Of a DNA stretch of 64,000 nt, positions 32,352 through 41,244 are shown one piece after another. The translations under genes and the position numbers were made by a program. The notes beneath the pieces are model-generated. The model was not told the origin of the DNA and ran no database searches. It saw only the letters and a list, made by a program, of their open reading frames with translations. The stretch comes from Salegentibacter maritimus (GTDB lineage Bacteria > Bacteroidota > Bacteroidia > Flavobacteriales > Flavobacteriaceae): NCBI RefSeq assembly GCF_016236915.1, contig NZ_JAEHOK010000014.1, positions 1-64,000 on the forward strand. The letters run 5' to 3'. Numbering within the stretch: position 1 is the stretch's first letter; each line of letters starts with the position of its first letter.

Positions 32352-33977
32352 CTAATTTTTTAATTGAACCGAATTCTCAATACGTTGTGAAATTTCTTCG
32401 GCATATTCATCTCCTTCATTAAAGACTACCATAATTTGTTGAAAACCGCCATTGGCACCAAAATTTAAAATGGCATATTCCTTTTTAATCGGCCCGCCGG
32501 TTACCGGGTTTTCAAGATTAAAAGTTCCAAACACTTTTATTCCTTCGGTATTATTTATAGTAGAAAAATCTTCCTGCTTTATAATAATATTCCTGGCCCC
32601 TCTGGCTTCCAGGGAGGTATAAATACCATCTACGGCCTTTTGCAAATCGAAATCGCCTTGTGGATTTACAGGCCCGGTAATAAGTAAGGTATATAAATTT
32701 CCTTCAAGCGTTCCCGCATCAAAGGTTTCACTCCCCAATAACATTTCCTGGAGTTCATCATTACGATCTACCGTTTTTCTTACCAAAACTTCGGGAGTGA
32801 TAATGCTAACCTGGGGCGTACCGTATTCACTTCTAATCCAATCACCTTCCAGTAATTCTTTGGTTTCATTCCCTAAAACCGAATCTTTTACAAAGTCAAA
32901 ACCTTTAGTATTTATAAGCACCGTAATTACCACAAGTGCTGCAACTATTACTCCCCCAAGTATTGCAATAATCTTATTTCTTCTTTTACGCTGTAGTTTT
33001 TCCTTTCGGTAATTCTCGTCCTGCATCAATTCCTCCTCGGTTGGTTCAGGAACCACCTGCCTAACATCTTTTATAAAATGTTCTACTTTGGTCCTATCGC
33101 TTTTTGCGGTAATCACATCGGGCCTGGAATTAGCAAATTTGGCCAAATCGGCACGTTTTAATAAGTGTTGAAGATTGCCTATAGACGCATCTTTTAAACT
33201 TAATTCTCCTGCTTGTTTTCTTAGTTCCAGATAAGCAATAAGCTCTGAAGTAGTGCTCTCCAGTGCCCTGTCGTAAATCTTCCTGTCCAGGTATTTCCTA
33301 ACACTAAAAGTAAGCTGTGAGTAGTACTCCTTTATTTCCCTATCGGGCAATAGAGAAGAGTCGTCAAGCTGTTTTAACTCAAGCATTGCCTGTTCGTATG
33401 GAGGTAGTTCAGGCACTTCTTCCTGCTTTTTCTTTTTTCTTCTGAAGAAATAAAAAGCAACACCAAGCAATACCAGAGCGGCCAGAAGCCACCAAATCCA
33501 CTTTGGAAACTCAAAGCCTTTCGGCACATCTACTGCCGGTTTTATAGGGTACATTTTCTGCCGGGTGGTATCTACCTTTACATTGGCTACCTCAAGCCTA
33601 AAAGAGTCGGTTAAATATTCCCGGTTTTGAATAATTACTTTTTGCTGCGGGATAGTGTAAGCTCCCGAATCGAACTGAGTAAGCGAATATTTTTTTAAAA
33701 GTTTAAACTTATCTTCAACCGTGGTAGTATCGGCCCCTAAAGATTCCACCATTTCCATAGGCTTGAAAGCTTGTCCTTCAGGAAAAACCACCAAATTGGT
33801 AGAATCGGTTTCTACTTCAATACTAAAGATAATTTGCTCGCCAATTTTTATGGAGGTAGAGTCTATTCCAGCATTTACTTTTGCTTGCTGGGCAAAAGAC
33901 AAAAAAGGAAACAACAAGAAAAGCAGCAAACTTGCCGCCCCAAATTTAAATTTAGTTATTAAAGACTTTTCCTTCAT
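32352..33977 (-). CDS. Bat-cluster protein: Ig-like/DUF4381-like, two membrane segments
   Basis: A 541-residue protein with a signal peptide (residues 1-30). A beta-rich BatD-like extracytoplasmic part (~32-135) is followed by a first membrane helix at 160-177, a cytoplasmic helical DUF4381-like region (~190-330, EYYSQLTFSVRKYLDRKIYDRALESTTSELIAYL), a second helix at 336-355, and a 180-residue C-terminal domain of unknown fold (SIITPEVLVRKTVDRNDELQEMLLG and on). The last part is not usual for the family. The gene begins 5 bases after the DUF58 gene and precedes batA by 8 bases, so it belongs to the same operon. Confidence 0.85.
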   Translation of the reverse strand: MKEKSLITKFKFGAASLLLFLLFPFLSFAQQAKVNAGIDSTSIKIGEQIIFSIEVETDSTNLVVFPEGQAFKPMEMVESLGADTTTVEDKFKLLKKYSLTQFDSGAYTIPQQKVIIQNREYLTDSFRLEVANVKVDTTRQKMYPIKPAVDVPKGFEFPKWIWWLLAALVLLGVAFYFFRRKKKKQEEVPELPPYEQAMLELKQLDDSSLLPDREIKEYYSQLTFSVRKYLDRKIYDRALESTTSELIAYLELRKQAGELSLKDASIGNLQHLLKRADLAKFANSRPDVITAKSDRTKVEHFIKDVRQVVPEPTEEELMQDENYRKEKLQRKRRNKIIAILGGVIVAALVVITVLINTKGFDFVKDSVLGNETKELLEGDWIRSEYGTPQVSIITPEVLVRKTVDRNDELQEMLLGSETFDAGTLEGNLYTLLITGPVNPQGDFDLQKAVDGIYTSLEARGARNIIIKQEDFSTINNTEGIKVFGTFNLENPVTGGPIKKEYAILNFGANGGFQQIMVVFNEGDEYAEEISQRIENSVQLKN

Positions 33978-33982
33978 TCTTT

Positions 33983-34849
33983 CTAGCCTCTTCTTTTAAA
34001 ATAACCCAGTAATTTCTTCACATAACTTTCGTCTACTCGGTTATTGATCACCCCGGCACCACTAAGCGTAAAACTTTCATTAAAATAAGCTGCGCGACCT
34101 CGATAATATTCGGCATAATTCCTTCTAACCGCTTTTGAACCGGTGTTTACCGTTACTAACTCTCCGGTTTCCTCATCCAACATTTGTACAAGGCCTAAAT
34201 CAGGGATTTCCTCCTCAGCCGGGTCAAAAACCCTAATCCCGGTAACATCGTGTTTATTACCTGCAATCTTTAAGGTTTGCTGGTACTCATCGTCCATAAA
34301 ATCAGAAAGCATAAAAACAATGGCCTTTTTCTTCATGACGTTAGAAAGATATTTTATGGCCGCCGCTATATCGGTTTTTTTAGATTGTGGTTTAAACTCT
34401 ATTAACTCCCTTATAATTCGCAATACGTGATACCGCCCTTTTTTAGGCGGAATATAAAGCTCTATTTTATCAGAAAAAAGCATCAGCCCAATCTTATCGT
34501 TGTTTTGGGTGGCCGAAAAAGCCAAAGTGGCTGCAATTTCGGTAATAACCTCTTTTTTTAGCTGATTTTTTGTTCCGAAGAATTCAGAACCTGAAACATC
34601 TACCATAAGCATCATGGTAAGTTCACGTTCTTCTTCAAAAACCTTCACAAAAGGCTCGTTATAACGAGCGGTAACATTCCAGTCTATATTTCTAACATCG
34701 TCCCCAAACTGGTATTGCCTCACCTCACTAAAAGTCATTCCACGACCTTTAAAAGTAGAATGATATTCCCCGCCAAAAACGTGATCGCTCAAACGCCGGG
34801 TTTTTATTTCAATCTTTCTTACTTTTTTTAAGAGCTCTTTGGTGTCCAT
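33983..34849 (-). CDS. DUF58 protein (VWA-like, MoxR-associated)
   Basis: A 288-residue cytoplasmic protein with the DUF58 core: VFGGEYHSTFKGRGMTFSEVRQYQFGDDVRNIDWNVTARYNEPFVKVFEEERELT, then LMVDVSGSEFFG with a MIDAS-like D-x-S-G-S at 84-88. DUF58 proteins pair with MoxR AAA+ ATPases and have a VWA-like fold. In this cluster it stands between moxR (120-base gap) and the two-helix Bat protein (5-base gap). Confidence 0.93.
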   Translation of the reverse strand: MDTKELLKKVRKIEIKTRRLSDHVFGGEYHSTFKGRGMTFSEVRQYQFGDDVRNIDWNVTARYNEPFVKVFEEERELTMMLMVDVSGSEFFGTKNQLKKEVITEIAATLAFSATQNNDKIGLMLFSDKIELYIPPKKGRYHVLRIIRELIEFKPQSKKTDIAAAIKYLSNVMKKKAIVFMLSDFMDDEYQQTLKIAGNKHDVTGIRVFDPAEEEIPDLGLVQMLDEETGELVTVNTGSKAVRRNYAEYYRGRAAYFNESFTLSGAGVINNRVDESYVKKLLGYFKRRG

Positions 34850-34969
34850 TTTTTAGTGTGCAGTATGCTGTCTCAGTTTGCAGTATTCAATATAGATAAG
34901 TGGATGCAGTATACAAGTTAGTATTTAACAGTACAGCTACCAACGCAACTGGATACTGCTAACTTTTTT
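34850..34969. repeat. Short interspersed GCAGTAT units between moxR and the DUF58 gene
   Basis: The 120-base spacer contains TGCAGTAT three times on the plus strand (about 34859, 34879 and 34904) and ATACTGC once inverted near 34953, within a degenerate CAGTA-rich sequence. It has no frame. It may influence mRNA processing between the two genes, but no structure is compelling. Confidence 0.5.
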
Positions 34970-35974
34970 CTACGGAACTTCTATCTCGTTTACTATCTTG
35001 TTTACAATATCCTCTGAAGTAACATTTTCTGCTTCGGCCTCGTATGTGATTCCAATTCTATGGCGAAGTACATCTAAAACAACAGCTCGTACATCTTCGG
35101 GAATTACATACCCACGGCGCTTAATAAACGCATAGCATTTTGCAGCTCTGGCCAGGTTAATACTTCCCCTCGGGGAGGCACCAAAGCTTATTAGCGGTTT
35201 TAGATCTTTTAAATTATATTTTTCGGGATTACGGGTAGCAAAAATAATATCCAGGATATACTTTTCTATTTTTTCATCCATATACACTTCCCGCACCGTT
35301 TGCTGCGCACGCAAAATTTGCTCTATGCTTACCACAGGGTTCACCTTTGGAAATTCACCCTTTAAGTTGGCACGCATAATTAGTTGTTCATCGTTAATTT
35401 CAGGATAGTCTATAACGGTTTTCAACATAAAACGGTCTACTTGCGCTTCAGGCAATGGGTAGGTACCTTCCTGCTCTACCGGGTTTTGGGTGGCCATTAC
35501 TAAAAATGGTTTACCTAAGATAAATGTTTCTTCCCCAATGGTTACCTGCTTTTCCTGCATAGCTTCCAGCAAAGCCGATTGTACCTTGGCTGGAGCCCGG
35601 TTAATCTCATCAGCCAATACGAAATTGGCAAAAATGGGTCCTTTTTTAATACTAAAATCATTTAATTTCATGTTGTAGATTAGTGTTCCCACAACATCTG
35701 CCGGCAGAAGATCTGGTGTAAACTGAATTCTGCTAAAGCTACCGTGAACAGCCTTAGAAAGCGTATTGATAGCAAGTGTTTTGGCTAAACCGGGAACACC
35801 TTCAAGCAAAATATGGCCCTGCCCTAACAAACCAATAAGCAAGCGCTCCATCATGTGCTTTTGCCCAACTATTACCTTGTTTACTTCGGTATTTAGCAAA
35901 TCTACAAAAGCGCTCTCCCTCTCAATTTTTTCATTTAAACTCGCTATATCTACAGAGGCTTTGTTATCTATCAT
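34970..35974 (-). CDS. MoxR family AAA+ ATPase
   Basis: The start at 35974 (MIDNKASVDIASLNEKIE) is the first Met with family-like sequence; the longer frame adds 12 unlikely residues. Walker A GVPGLAKT is at 59-66, Walker B FVLADEIN at 118-125, sensor region VMATQNPVEQEGTYPLPEAQVDRFM, and SFGASPRGSINLARAAKCYAFIKRRGYV at the C-terminal lid. About 334 residues. MoxR ATPases remodel or activate partner VWA proteins; here it heads the Bat operon. Confidence 0.95.
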   Translation of the reverse strand: MIDNKASVDIASLNEKIERESAFVDLLNTEVNKVIVGQKHMMERLLIGLLGQGHILLEGVPGLAKTLAINTLSKAVHGSFSRIQFTPDLLPADVVGTLIYNMKLNDFSIKKGPIFANFVLADEINRAPAKVQSALLEAMQEKQVTIGEETFILGKPFLVMATQNPVEQEGTYPLPEAQVDRFMLKTVIDYPEINDEQLIMRANLKGEFPKVNPVVSIEQILRAQQTVREVYMDEKIEKYILDIIFATRNPEKYNLKDLKPLISFGASPRGSINLARAAKCYAFIKRRGYVIPEDVRAVVLDVLRHRIGITYEAEAENVTSEDIVNKIVNEIEVP

Positions 35975-36051
35975 TTTATTCGTATTAAAGACCTTAAATT
36001 CGTGTCGCAAATTGGAAAATTATTAGCGTATAGGCTGTTAATGTATGGTTA

Positions 36052-36082
36052 AAAAACAAAAAAGCGGCCTTTATTAGCCGCT
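36052..36082 (-). terminator. Terminator of the DUF4382 lipoprotein gene
   Basis: AGCGGC (36063-36068) pairs with GCCGCT (36077-36082). On the minus strand the stem is followed by a T-rich tract (A-rich bases at 36052-36062). A T run also exists on the plus side, so it could work both ways. Confidence 0.8.
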
Positions 36083-36108
36083 CTTTTTTTAGATAGGAAT
36101 AATTTTAT

Positions 36109-36915
36109 CTATTCCAAATAAATTGTTTCAAGATCTACAGGAGTGTCTTCCTCTACTTTAACATTATCTATTGTTTTCACCTCCAAGCCAGTTTCAGCAT
36201 CTGGAGTAACGGTTACTTTATAAGTTCCCGCGGGAACACCGTGTAATACAAAGTTTCCAGCTTCATCTGTATAAGCCGAAATGGTATAGCTTGCATTCTG
36301 GGCTTTTACTAAAGACTTTGTTTCGGTAGGATGTATTTCGCCCACAATAGAACCCGTATTGGCCATCGCCATCATTCTAATTACCGGTTTTAGAATATAA
36401 CCTCCGTTTCCTGTGGTTACCACAGATTCATCTACATCAAAATCCAAAAGGTATTCATAGCTTTCCCCTGGCTCAAGCTCTTGCTCTACCTTTAATTTTA
36501 AACCAGACTGCTGTGCACTTGGGGTAGCCATAGGAATTTCTACTCCATCTACCACTACAGCATTATCGGGTCCTAAAATCAATCTTACCTGATCAAGGTA
36601 ACCAGCCGGAATTTCTACATCGGCCAATAACTGAGAGACCCCTCCGGTTAATTGCAAAAGATCATAACGTCCTGCTTCTACGTTGGCAAGGCTTTCCCAT
36701 TCAGCTTCCTCTTCACCAACAGGAGCTTCAGTTTTAATCATCACGTCCTGCACATCTACCCAAACCTGGTCGTAATCACCGGGAGCATCTGTCATTCTAA
36801 GGGTTAACTGGGCGTTTCCTTCTACTCCTCCATTTTCATCATCATCGCTACAACTTGTAAATCCAAAGGCAACTACTGCTGCAAGCAATAAACTTTTTAA
36901 CTTAAGGTTTTTCAT
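36109..36915 (-). CDS. DUF4382 lipoprotein with carboxypeptidase-regulatory-like domain
   Basis: The start at 36915 (MKNLKLKSLLLAAVVAFGFTSCSDDDENGG) gives a textbook lipoprotein signal with an acidic export tether. The ~268-residue protein contains DUF4382 (~30-175, LTLRMTDAPGDYDQVWVDVQDVMIK, a cell-surface beta domain) and a C-terminal carboxypeptidase-like beta-sandwich (~190-268, AYTDEAGNFVLHGVPAGTYKVTVTP). Such proteins are anchored in the outer membrane and probably help binding of ligands or matrix. Its terminator lies at 36052-36082. Confidence 0.9.
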   Translation of the reverse strand: MKNLKLKSLLLAAVVAFGFTSCSDDDENGGVEGNAQLTLRMTDAPGDYDQVWVDVQDVMIKTEAPVGEEEAEWESLANVEAGRYDLLQLTGGVSQLLADVEIPAGYLDQVRLILGPDNAVVVDGVEIPMATPSAQQSGLKLKVEQELEPGESYEYLLDFDVDESVVTTGNGGYILKPVIRMMAMANTGSIVGEIHPTETKSLVKAQNASYTISAYTDEAGNFVLHGVPAGTYKVTVTPDAETGLEVKTIDNVKVEEDTPVDLETIYLE

Positions 36916-37292
36916 TGTTTGTATCTTAATTAGGTTAATTAATTGTTTAGTGAGCAAAACGCAGCACATTGAAAGAAATTATATCTTAAACCTGAGATTA
37001 ACTAAATTTAACAAGACTTTAAACGACATGTTTAAAGTTAGGCTACTTACTTATAATTACTTTAGTGACTAAAAAAACCTACTAAGATAGCATTGATTAC
37101 CAAAATGGCATGCTAAAAAACAAAAACGCGTCTAGGTGCATTAAAAGAGGGGGGGGGGTCAGGTTTTGCACAATAAAAATAACAGTCTAACAATGGCTAT
37201 GTTACAATTGAAAAATATAATTTATGATATATATACTTACAAAAACTAATAAGGAAGGGAGCCTAACTTTTAGTAGAAACGACAAATAAATT
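36916..37292. other. Divergent intergenic region with a G10 tract
   Basis: 377 bases between the divergent DUF4382 and AlbA_2 genes. It is AT-rich and without a convincing open frame. A run of ten G at 37149-37158 stands out in this low-G+C region. No clear -33/-7 pair could be located for either gene. Confidence 0.6.
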
Positions 37293-38429
37293 ATGATCAA
37301 CAAACGGCTTTTAATAAAAAATCTACTTGCTCACAACGATGAGAACAGTTTTTATGACAAAAAACTGAAGCTTAATATTGGTGAGAAAGAAGGAAAAGCC
37401 AAATTCCTAAAACACGTTTGCGCCCTTTCTAATTCTAACCCCGAAAACAATTCTTATATCGTTATTGGCGTAAGAGATGAAGACAATAGTATTGTTGGCA
37501 CTGATTTTTTTGACGATAGCAAAATTCAGAATCTCGTTAATGCCTATTTAAGCAATCCGCCTTTAATTTCTTACGAGAATATCCCTTTTCCGCACCTACC
37601 AGGTAAACTGGTTGTTGGACTGGTAAGTATTAGACCAAATCATGGAAAAATATGTTCGCTTAAAAAGTACATTTGGAAATATTATGGGGGTTCGGTCTTT
37701 TTTAGGGAAGGAAGCATTAGTATGCCCAAGGTTTTTGATGTAAAAATTAAAAATGTGAACTCGGAAATAGTTGCGGCCATAGAAAAACATTCCCACAACA
37801 ATATTGAGTTAACCCTGGACGGGGTATTCGATTTTCTTCAAAAAAGAAAAGACTATAACGCTACTTATAAAGTTTTTAAAGAATATTTTGTGGTTTGTTG
37901 GGCCGGAAAAAAGATAAAATCACAAGACGAAACTTTTTACTCCAGGGTAGATATAGAACTAATTAACGAACAGGTGAAATTGTTCTATTCAGATATGGAC
38001 CAGGTAAGCATTAGCCTTTCTAACAACGAGTTTAAAATCCTTGAATATGTGCAGTTAGGCCTGCACGATAAGTATAAATTTTATCCGTTAGAAGAAGTTA
38101 TTATAAACTTTAAAGATAATGTTAGTTACGATATTGAAAGTAAGCTTTTGTTTGAACCACCAAAGTTCGACAAAAAGACACTTTATCATATTTACAACAC
38201 AAACAATAGCCTGGTTGAAAGACTAAAAAAGAAGCTTAAACTAAACAATCAACAAAAAAAAGATCTTAAAAATTTACCTTCCACCTATTTGCTTTGTTAT
38301 TTAAATAATTTTGAGCAGGCCATAGATAAGCTGGAAGAAGCAAAACCATATTTAAAAGAATACAGTCGGGAGGTTTATAATTACTATAAAGAAAGTATGC
38401 GAATTTTAAGAAAAGTAAAATACAATTAA
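37293..38429 (+). CDS. AlbA_2 (Schlafen-like) domain protein
   Basis: A 378-residue cytoplasmic protein. The N-terminal ~150 residues contain the AlbA_2 putative DNA/ATP-binding domain: FLKHVCALSNSNPENNSYIVIGVRDEDNSIVGT, then FFREGSISMPKV near 145. The remaining ~220 residues are helical and rich in Lys, Tyr and Asn, ending in YSREVYNYYKESMRILRKVKYN. The AlbA_2 fold occurs in transcription regulators and in several defence proteins. The stop is separated from the metallophosphatase ATG by one base, so the two are almost certainly co-expressed. Confidence 0.8.
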   Translation: MINKRLLIKNLLAHNDENSFYDKKLKLNIGEKEGKAKFLKHVCALSNSNPENNSYIVIGVRDEDNSIVGTDFFDDSKIQNLVNAYLSNPPLISYENIPFPHLPGKLVVGLVSIRPNHGKICSLKKYIWKYYGGSVFFREGSISMPKVFDVKIKNVNSEIVAAIEKHSHNNIELTLDGVFDFLQKRKDYNATYKVFKEYFVVCWAGKKIKSQDETFYSRVDIELINEQVKLFYSDMDQVSISLSNNEFKILEYVQLGLHDKYKFYPLEEVIINFKDNVSYDIESKLLFEPPKFDKKTLYHIYNTNNSLVERLKKKLKLNNQQKKDLKNLPSTYLLCYLNNFEQAIDKLEEAKPYLKEYSREVYNYYKESMRILRKVKYN

Positions 38430-38430
38430 A

Positions 38431-39159
38431 ATGGGTAGAAATATTGCTATTGGAGACATTCACGGCGGGCTAAAAGCTTTAATACAACTACTGGAAAAAA
38501 TAGAGGTAACCCCAAGCGATAAGTTAATATTTCTGGGCGATTATGTAGACGGCTGGAGCGATTCGGGCAAGGTGGTTTCTTACCTTATAGAACTCGCAAA
38601 ACAAAATACCTGTATTTTTTTACGCGGCAATCATGATGATCTTACCCATCGCTGGCTGGAAACCGGAGAATTCAATGAAAAATGGCTGCAGCACGGCGGG
38701 CAATCCAGTATTGATGCGTACAGAGATTTTTCTTCAGAAGAAATAGAAGCACATCTCAGGTTTTACAATCAGATGCTAAATTACTATATCGACGAGGAAA
38801 ACAGGCTTTTTGTACATGCCGGGTTTACCAACCAACACGGCCCGGAACAGGAATATCACCAAACAGGATTTTATTGGGATAGAACTTTGTGGGAAATGGC
38901 ACTCTCTATGGATGGGTCTATTAGCCCAAACGATACAAATTATCCAAAACGACTTCAAATTTTTGATGAAATTTTTATTGGACACACCCCGGTAACCAGA
39001 GTCAATGAAACCACTCCCATAAAACGGGCCAGTGTTTGGAATTTAGATACCGGTGCTGCCTTTAAGGGCAAGCTCTCGGCAATGGAAGTAAATACAAAAG
39101 AAATTTGGCAAAGTGAACCTGTTTATAAATTTTATCCAAGTGAAAAAGGCAGAAATTAA
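38431..39159 (+). CDS. Calcineurin-like metallophosphatase (PrpA/Ser-Thr phosphatase type)
   Basis: A 242-residue enzyme with the phosphoesterase motifs in order: IGDIHGG (residues 7-13, D-x-H), FLGDYVDGWSDSGKVV (G-D-x-V-D-R-like), LRGNHDDL (G-N-H-D/E), then FVHAGF and IGHTPVTR (the last His ligands). This is the bacterial PPP-like group acting on phosphoproteins or Ap4A. Its target is not known. It follows the AlbA_2 gene immediately. Confidence 0.92.
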   Translation: MGRNIAIGDIHGGLKALIQLLEKIEVTPSDKLIFLGDYVDGWSDSGKVVSYLIELAKQNTCIFLRGNHDDLTHRWLETGEFNEKWLQHGGQSSIDAYRDFSSEEIEAHLRFYNQMLNYYIDEENRLFVHAGFTNQHGPEQEYHQTGFYWDRTLWEMALSMDGSISPNDTNYPKRLQIFDEIFIGHTPVTRVNETTPIKRASVWNLDTGAAFKGKLSAMEVNTKEIWQSEPVYKFYPSEKGRN

Positions 39160-39192
39160 GACGAATTTACCACAAAATGCCTTTTCTCTTTT

Positions 39193-39200
39193 TATCTTTG
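39193..39200 (+). promoter_or_regulatory. -7 element of the acyl-ACP desaturase gene
   Basis: TATCTTTG matches TAnnTTTG and would give a leader of about 120 bases before the ATG at 39329. The leader ends with GCAGAA/TTCTGC, a small hairpin at about 39294-39314, close to the ribosome binding area. No clear -33 TTG is visible. Confidence 0.5.
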
Positions 39201-39328
39201 TAACTCTAGGATTTTAGGCTTTATTTGCAAGTAAAAATTTTTAAACAGCATATTTTAAATCCAATTCTTGCTTAAGAGTTGATTAATACCGGCAGAATTT
39301 TTAGATTTCTGCTTCAAAACAAAATGAA

Positions 39329-40333
39329 ATGGCCCTCGACAATATTAGATTAGAAGTAATGAATACCGTTGAAAAACAGGTAGACGATTTCATTGAAAAA
39401 TATCTTATTCCTGTAGAAGATATTTGGCAACCTACAGATCTTCTTCCAAACTTACAGGGAGAAAATTATATGGATCAAATTACCCAAATTAGGGAAGAAG
39501 CAAAAGAGCTTGAATACGATTTTTGGGTAGTTTTAGTGGCCGATATGGTTACCGAAGAAGCATTACCAACTTATGAGTCCTGGCTTATGGATATGGAAGG
39601 GGTAGAACAGCATGGGAAAATGCGCGGTGAGGAAAACGCCTGGTCTAAATGGGTTCGCCACTGGACCGGTGAAGAAAATCGCCACGGAGACACCCTAAAT
39701 AAGTATCTTTACCTATCGGGAAGGGTAAATATGCGTGAGATTGAAAAGACCACACAGTATTTAATAAACGATGGTTTTGATATTGGTACCGGTCGTGATC
39801 CTTACAAAAACTTTGTATATACCAGTTTCCAGGAGCTAGCAACCAATATTTCACACAAGCGAGTTGGGCAGTTGGCTAAAAAGAAAGGCAATAAAATGCT
39901 GGGAAAAATGTGTAATATCATCGCAGGAGATGAGATGAGGCACTATATGGCCTACCGGGAATTCGTAAAAACAATTTTTGAACATGACCCCAGTGAAATG
40001 ATGTTGGCTTTTCACGATATGATGAAGAAAAAAATAGTAATGCCGGCCCAATTTCTAAGGGAAAGCGGCCAGGGTATTGCCGAAGCTTTTGAAAATTTCT
40101 CGAACGCAGCACAAAGACTTGGCGTTTATACAACCTACGATTATATAGAAATCCTTGAAAAACTAAACGGTTATTGGGAGATAGATAAAATGCGCTCATT
40201 AACCGATGAGGCCGAAAAAGCAAGGGATTATTTGATGAAATTACCAGATAGAATGCGAAGAATTGCAGGAAGAATGGCTATCCCCGAAGATCAATATACT
40301 TTTAAATGGGTAGAAGCCAACGGAAGGCTATAA
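39329..40333 (+). CDS. Acyl-[acyl-carrier-protein] desaturase
   Basis: A soluble di-iron desaturase of 334 residues that introduces a double bond into acyl-ACP. The iron ligands are visible: E77 in TEEALPTY, the EENRH motif at 115-119, E169 in SFQELATN and the second ExxH-like DEMRHYMAY at 201-209. It probably makes unsaturated fatty acids when oxygen is available. It has its own promoter and a ~120-base leader. The acpP and fabF genes near 62 kb supply the pathway. Confidence 0.93.
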   Translation: MALDNIRLEVMNTVEKQVDDFIEKYLIPVEDIWQPTDLLPNLQGENYMDQITQIREEAKELEYDFWVVLVADMVTEEALPTYESWLMDMEGVEQHGKMRGEENAWSKWVRHWTGEENRHGDTLNKYLYLSGRVNMREIEKTTQYLINDGFDIGTGRDPYKNFVYTSFQELATNISHKRVGQLAKKKGNKMLGKMCNIIAGDEMRHYMAYREFVKTIFEHDPSEMMLAFHDMMKKKIVMPAQFLRESGQGIAEAFENFSNAAQRLGVYTTYDYIEILEKLNGYWEIDKMRSLTDEAEKARDYLMKLPDRMRRIAGRMAIPEDQYTFKWVEANGRL

Positions 40334-40639
40334 TCATTTGAAAAATTTATAAAATAGGAGGCTGTCTGAAAAGTCAAAATCGTCATCCTGAATTTAGTTC
40401 AGAGCCTGCTCCGAAATTTATTCGGAGACCTAATATGTTGATAATTAAATGACATGTTAGAAGCTGAAACGAGTTCAGCTTGACGAAAATTGACTTTTAA
40501 GTAGTGGTCTATTACCAATTGGTAGAGTTGGGGCGCAGATTTGTGAACTTAATAATGGTTTGTTGATAAATCAATTATTTTCTTTCTGAAGCTGTCGCTT
40601 ATTTACGATTAATAGTTCGCAGCCGTAGCACAGCATTAA
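40334..40639. repeat. Intergenic region with a large palindromic dispersed repeat
   Basis: No gene found. 40381-40402 (CGTCATCCTGAATTTAGTTC and two bases) pairs imperfectly with 40464-40485. Outer arms AAAAGTCA/TGACTTTT and an inner CTCCGAA/TTCGGAG stem extend the structure. It lies just after the desaturase gene and may end its transcript. Related to the elements at 5114 and 10614. Confidence 0.75.
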
Positions 40640-40990
40640 TTACTTATTTTTAGTCCTTAGTTTCTCCTTAAGATCTTTAATATTTTTTTCTTTTATCTTA
40701 ATTGAAATGGCACCATGTTCAGCTTTTGATCCAAATTTTTTGATAGCTATTTCTTTAGTCAAAACATGTAAGTTTTCAATCCAATCTAAATCAATTAAAC
40801 CTAACTTCTCATTGTCAAGTTCGATCTCATTTTTACCTAACACAAGAAAAAAGTAAGGTACATTTTCTAATTCTTGTGCTTTACAGTATAATCTAATATT
40901 TTTATTTTCATTATAAACTGTATCTGATACTTGTCCGCTAACTGAAATACCAATTAATAATGTGGTTGTTAATAACAAAAAAATTTTCAT
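40640..40990 (-). CDS. Small secreted protein with TonB-plug-like tail
   Basis: A 116-residue protein with signal peptide (MKIFLLLTTTLLIGISVSGQ). Its C-terminal part, ENLHVLTKEIAIKKFGSKAEHGAISIKIKEK, resembles the end of the plug domain of TonB-dependent receptors (the A-x-x-x-Y-G-x-x-A-x-x-G-x-I-x-I-x-T-K pattern) without any barrel. Such plug-like fragments occur in Bacteroidota signalling and regulatory proteins. No function known. It lies in an AT-rich accessory-looking patch. Confidence 0.75.
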   Translation of the reverse strand: MKIFLLLTTTLLIGISVSGQVSDTVYNENKNIRLYCKAQELENVPYFFLVLGKNEIELDNEKLGLIDLDWIENLHVLTKEIAIKKFGSKAEHGAISIKIKEKNIKDLKEKLRTKNK

Positions 40991-41244
40991 ACCTGTTGTA
41001 GTTAATTAGTGAAAATTTCTGCCGTTGCTGCCAACAATTCTTAGTATGGCTAGTTGCGGGTTGGGTTACCAGATTTTGTCTACTCAAAATAAATTTAGCT
41101 AAAACAATTGAATTTCGATTAAGTATTTAGCCATAATTATTAACGATTCAACACTTCAAAATCAACAATATGAGGTAATTGAAAATAAAACATTAACTTT
41201 AAAGAAGTCTACTAGAGCTTTTCAGAAGACGCATTGTTGCACTG

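Noticed and set aside
37142-37170. CRISPR-like or integron-like site around the G10 tract
   Set aside because: No spaced repeats, no cas genes and no integrase are present.
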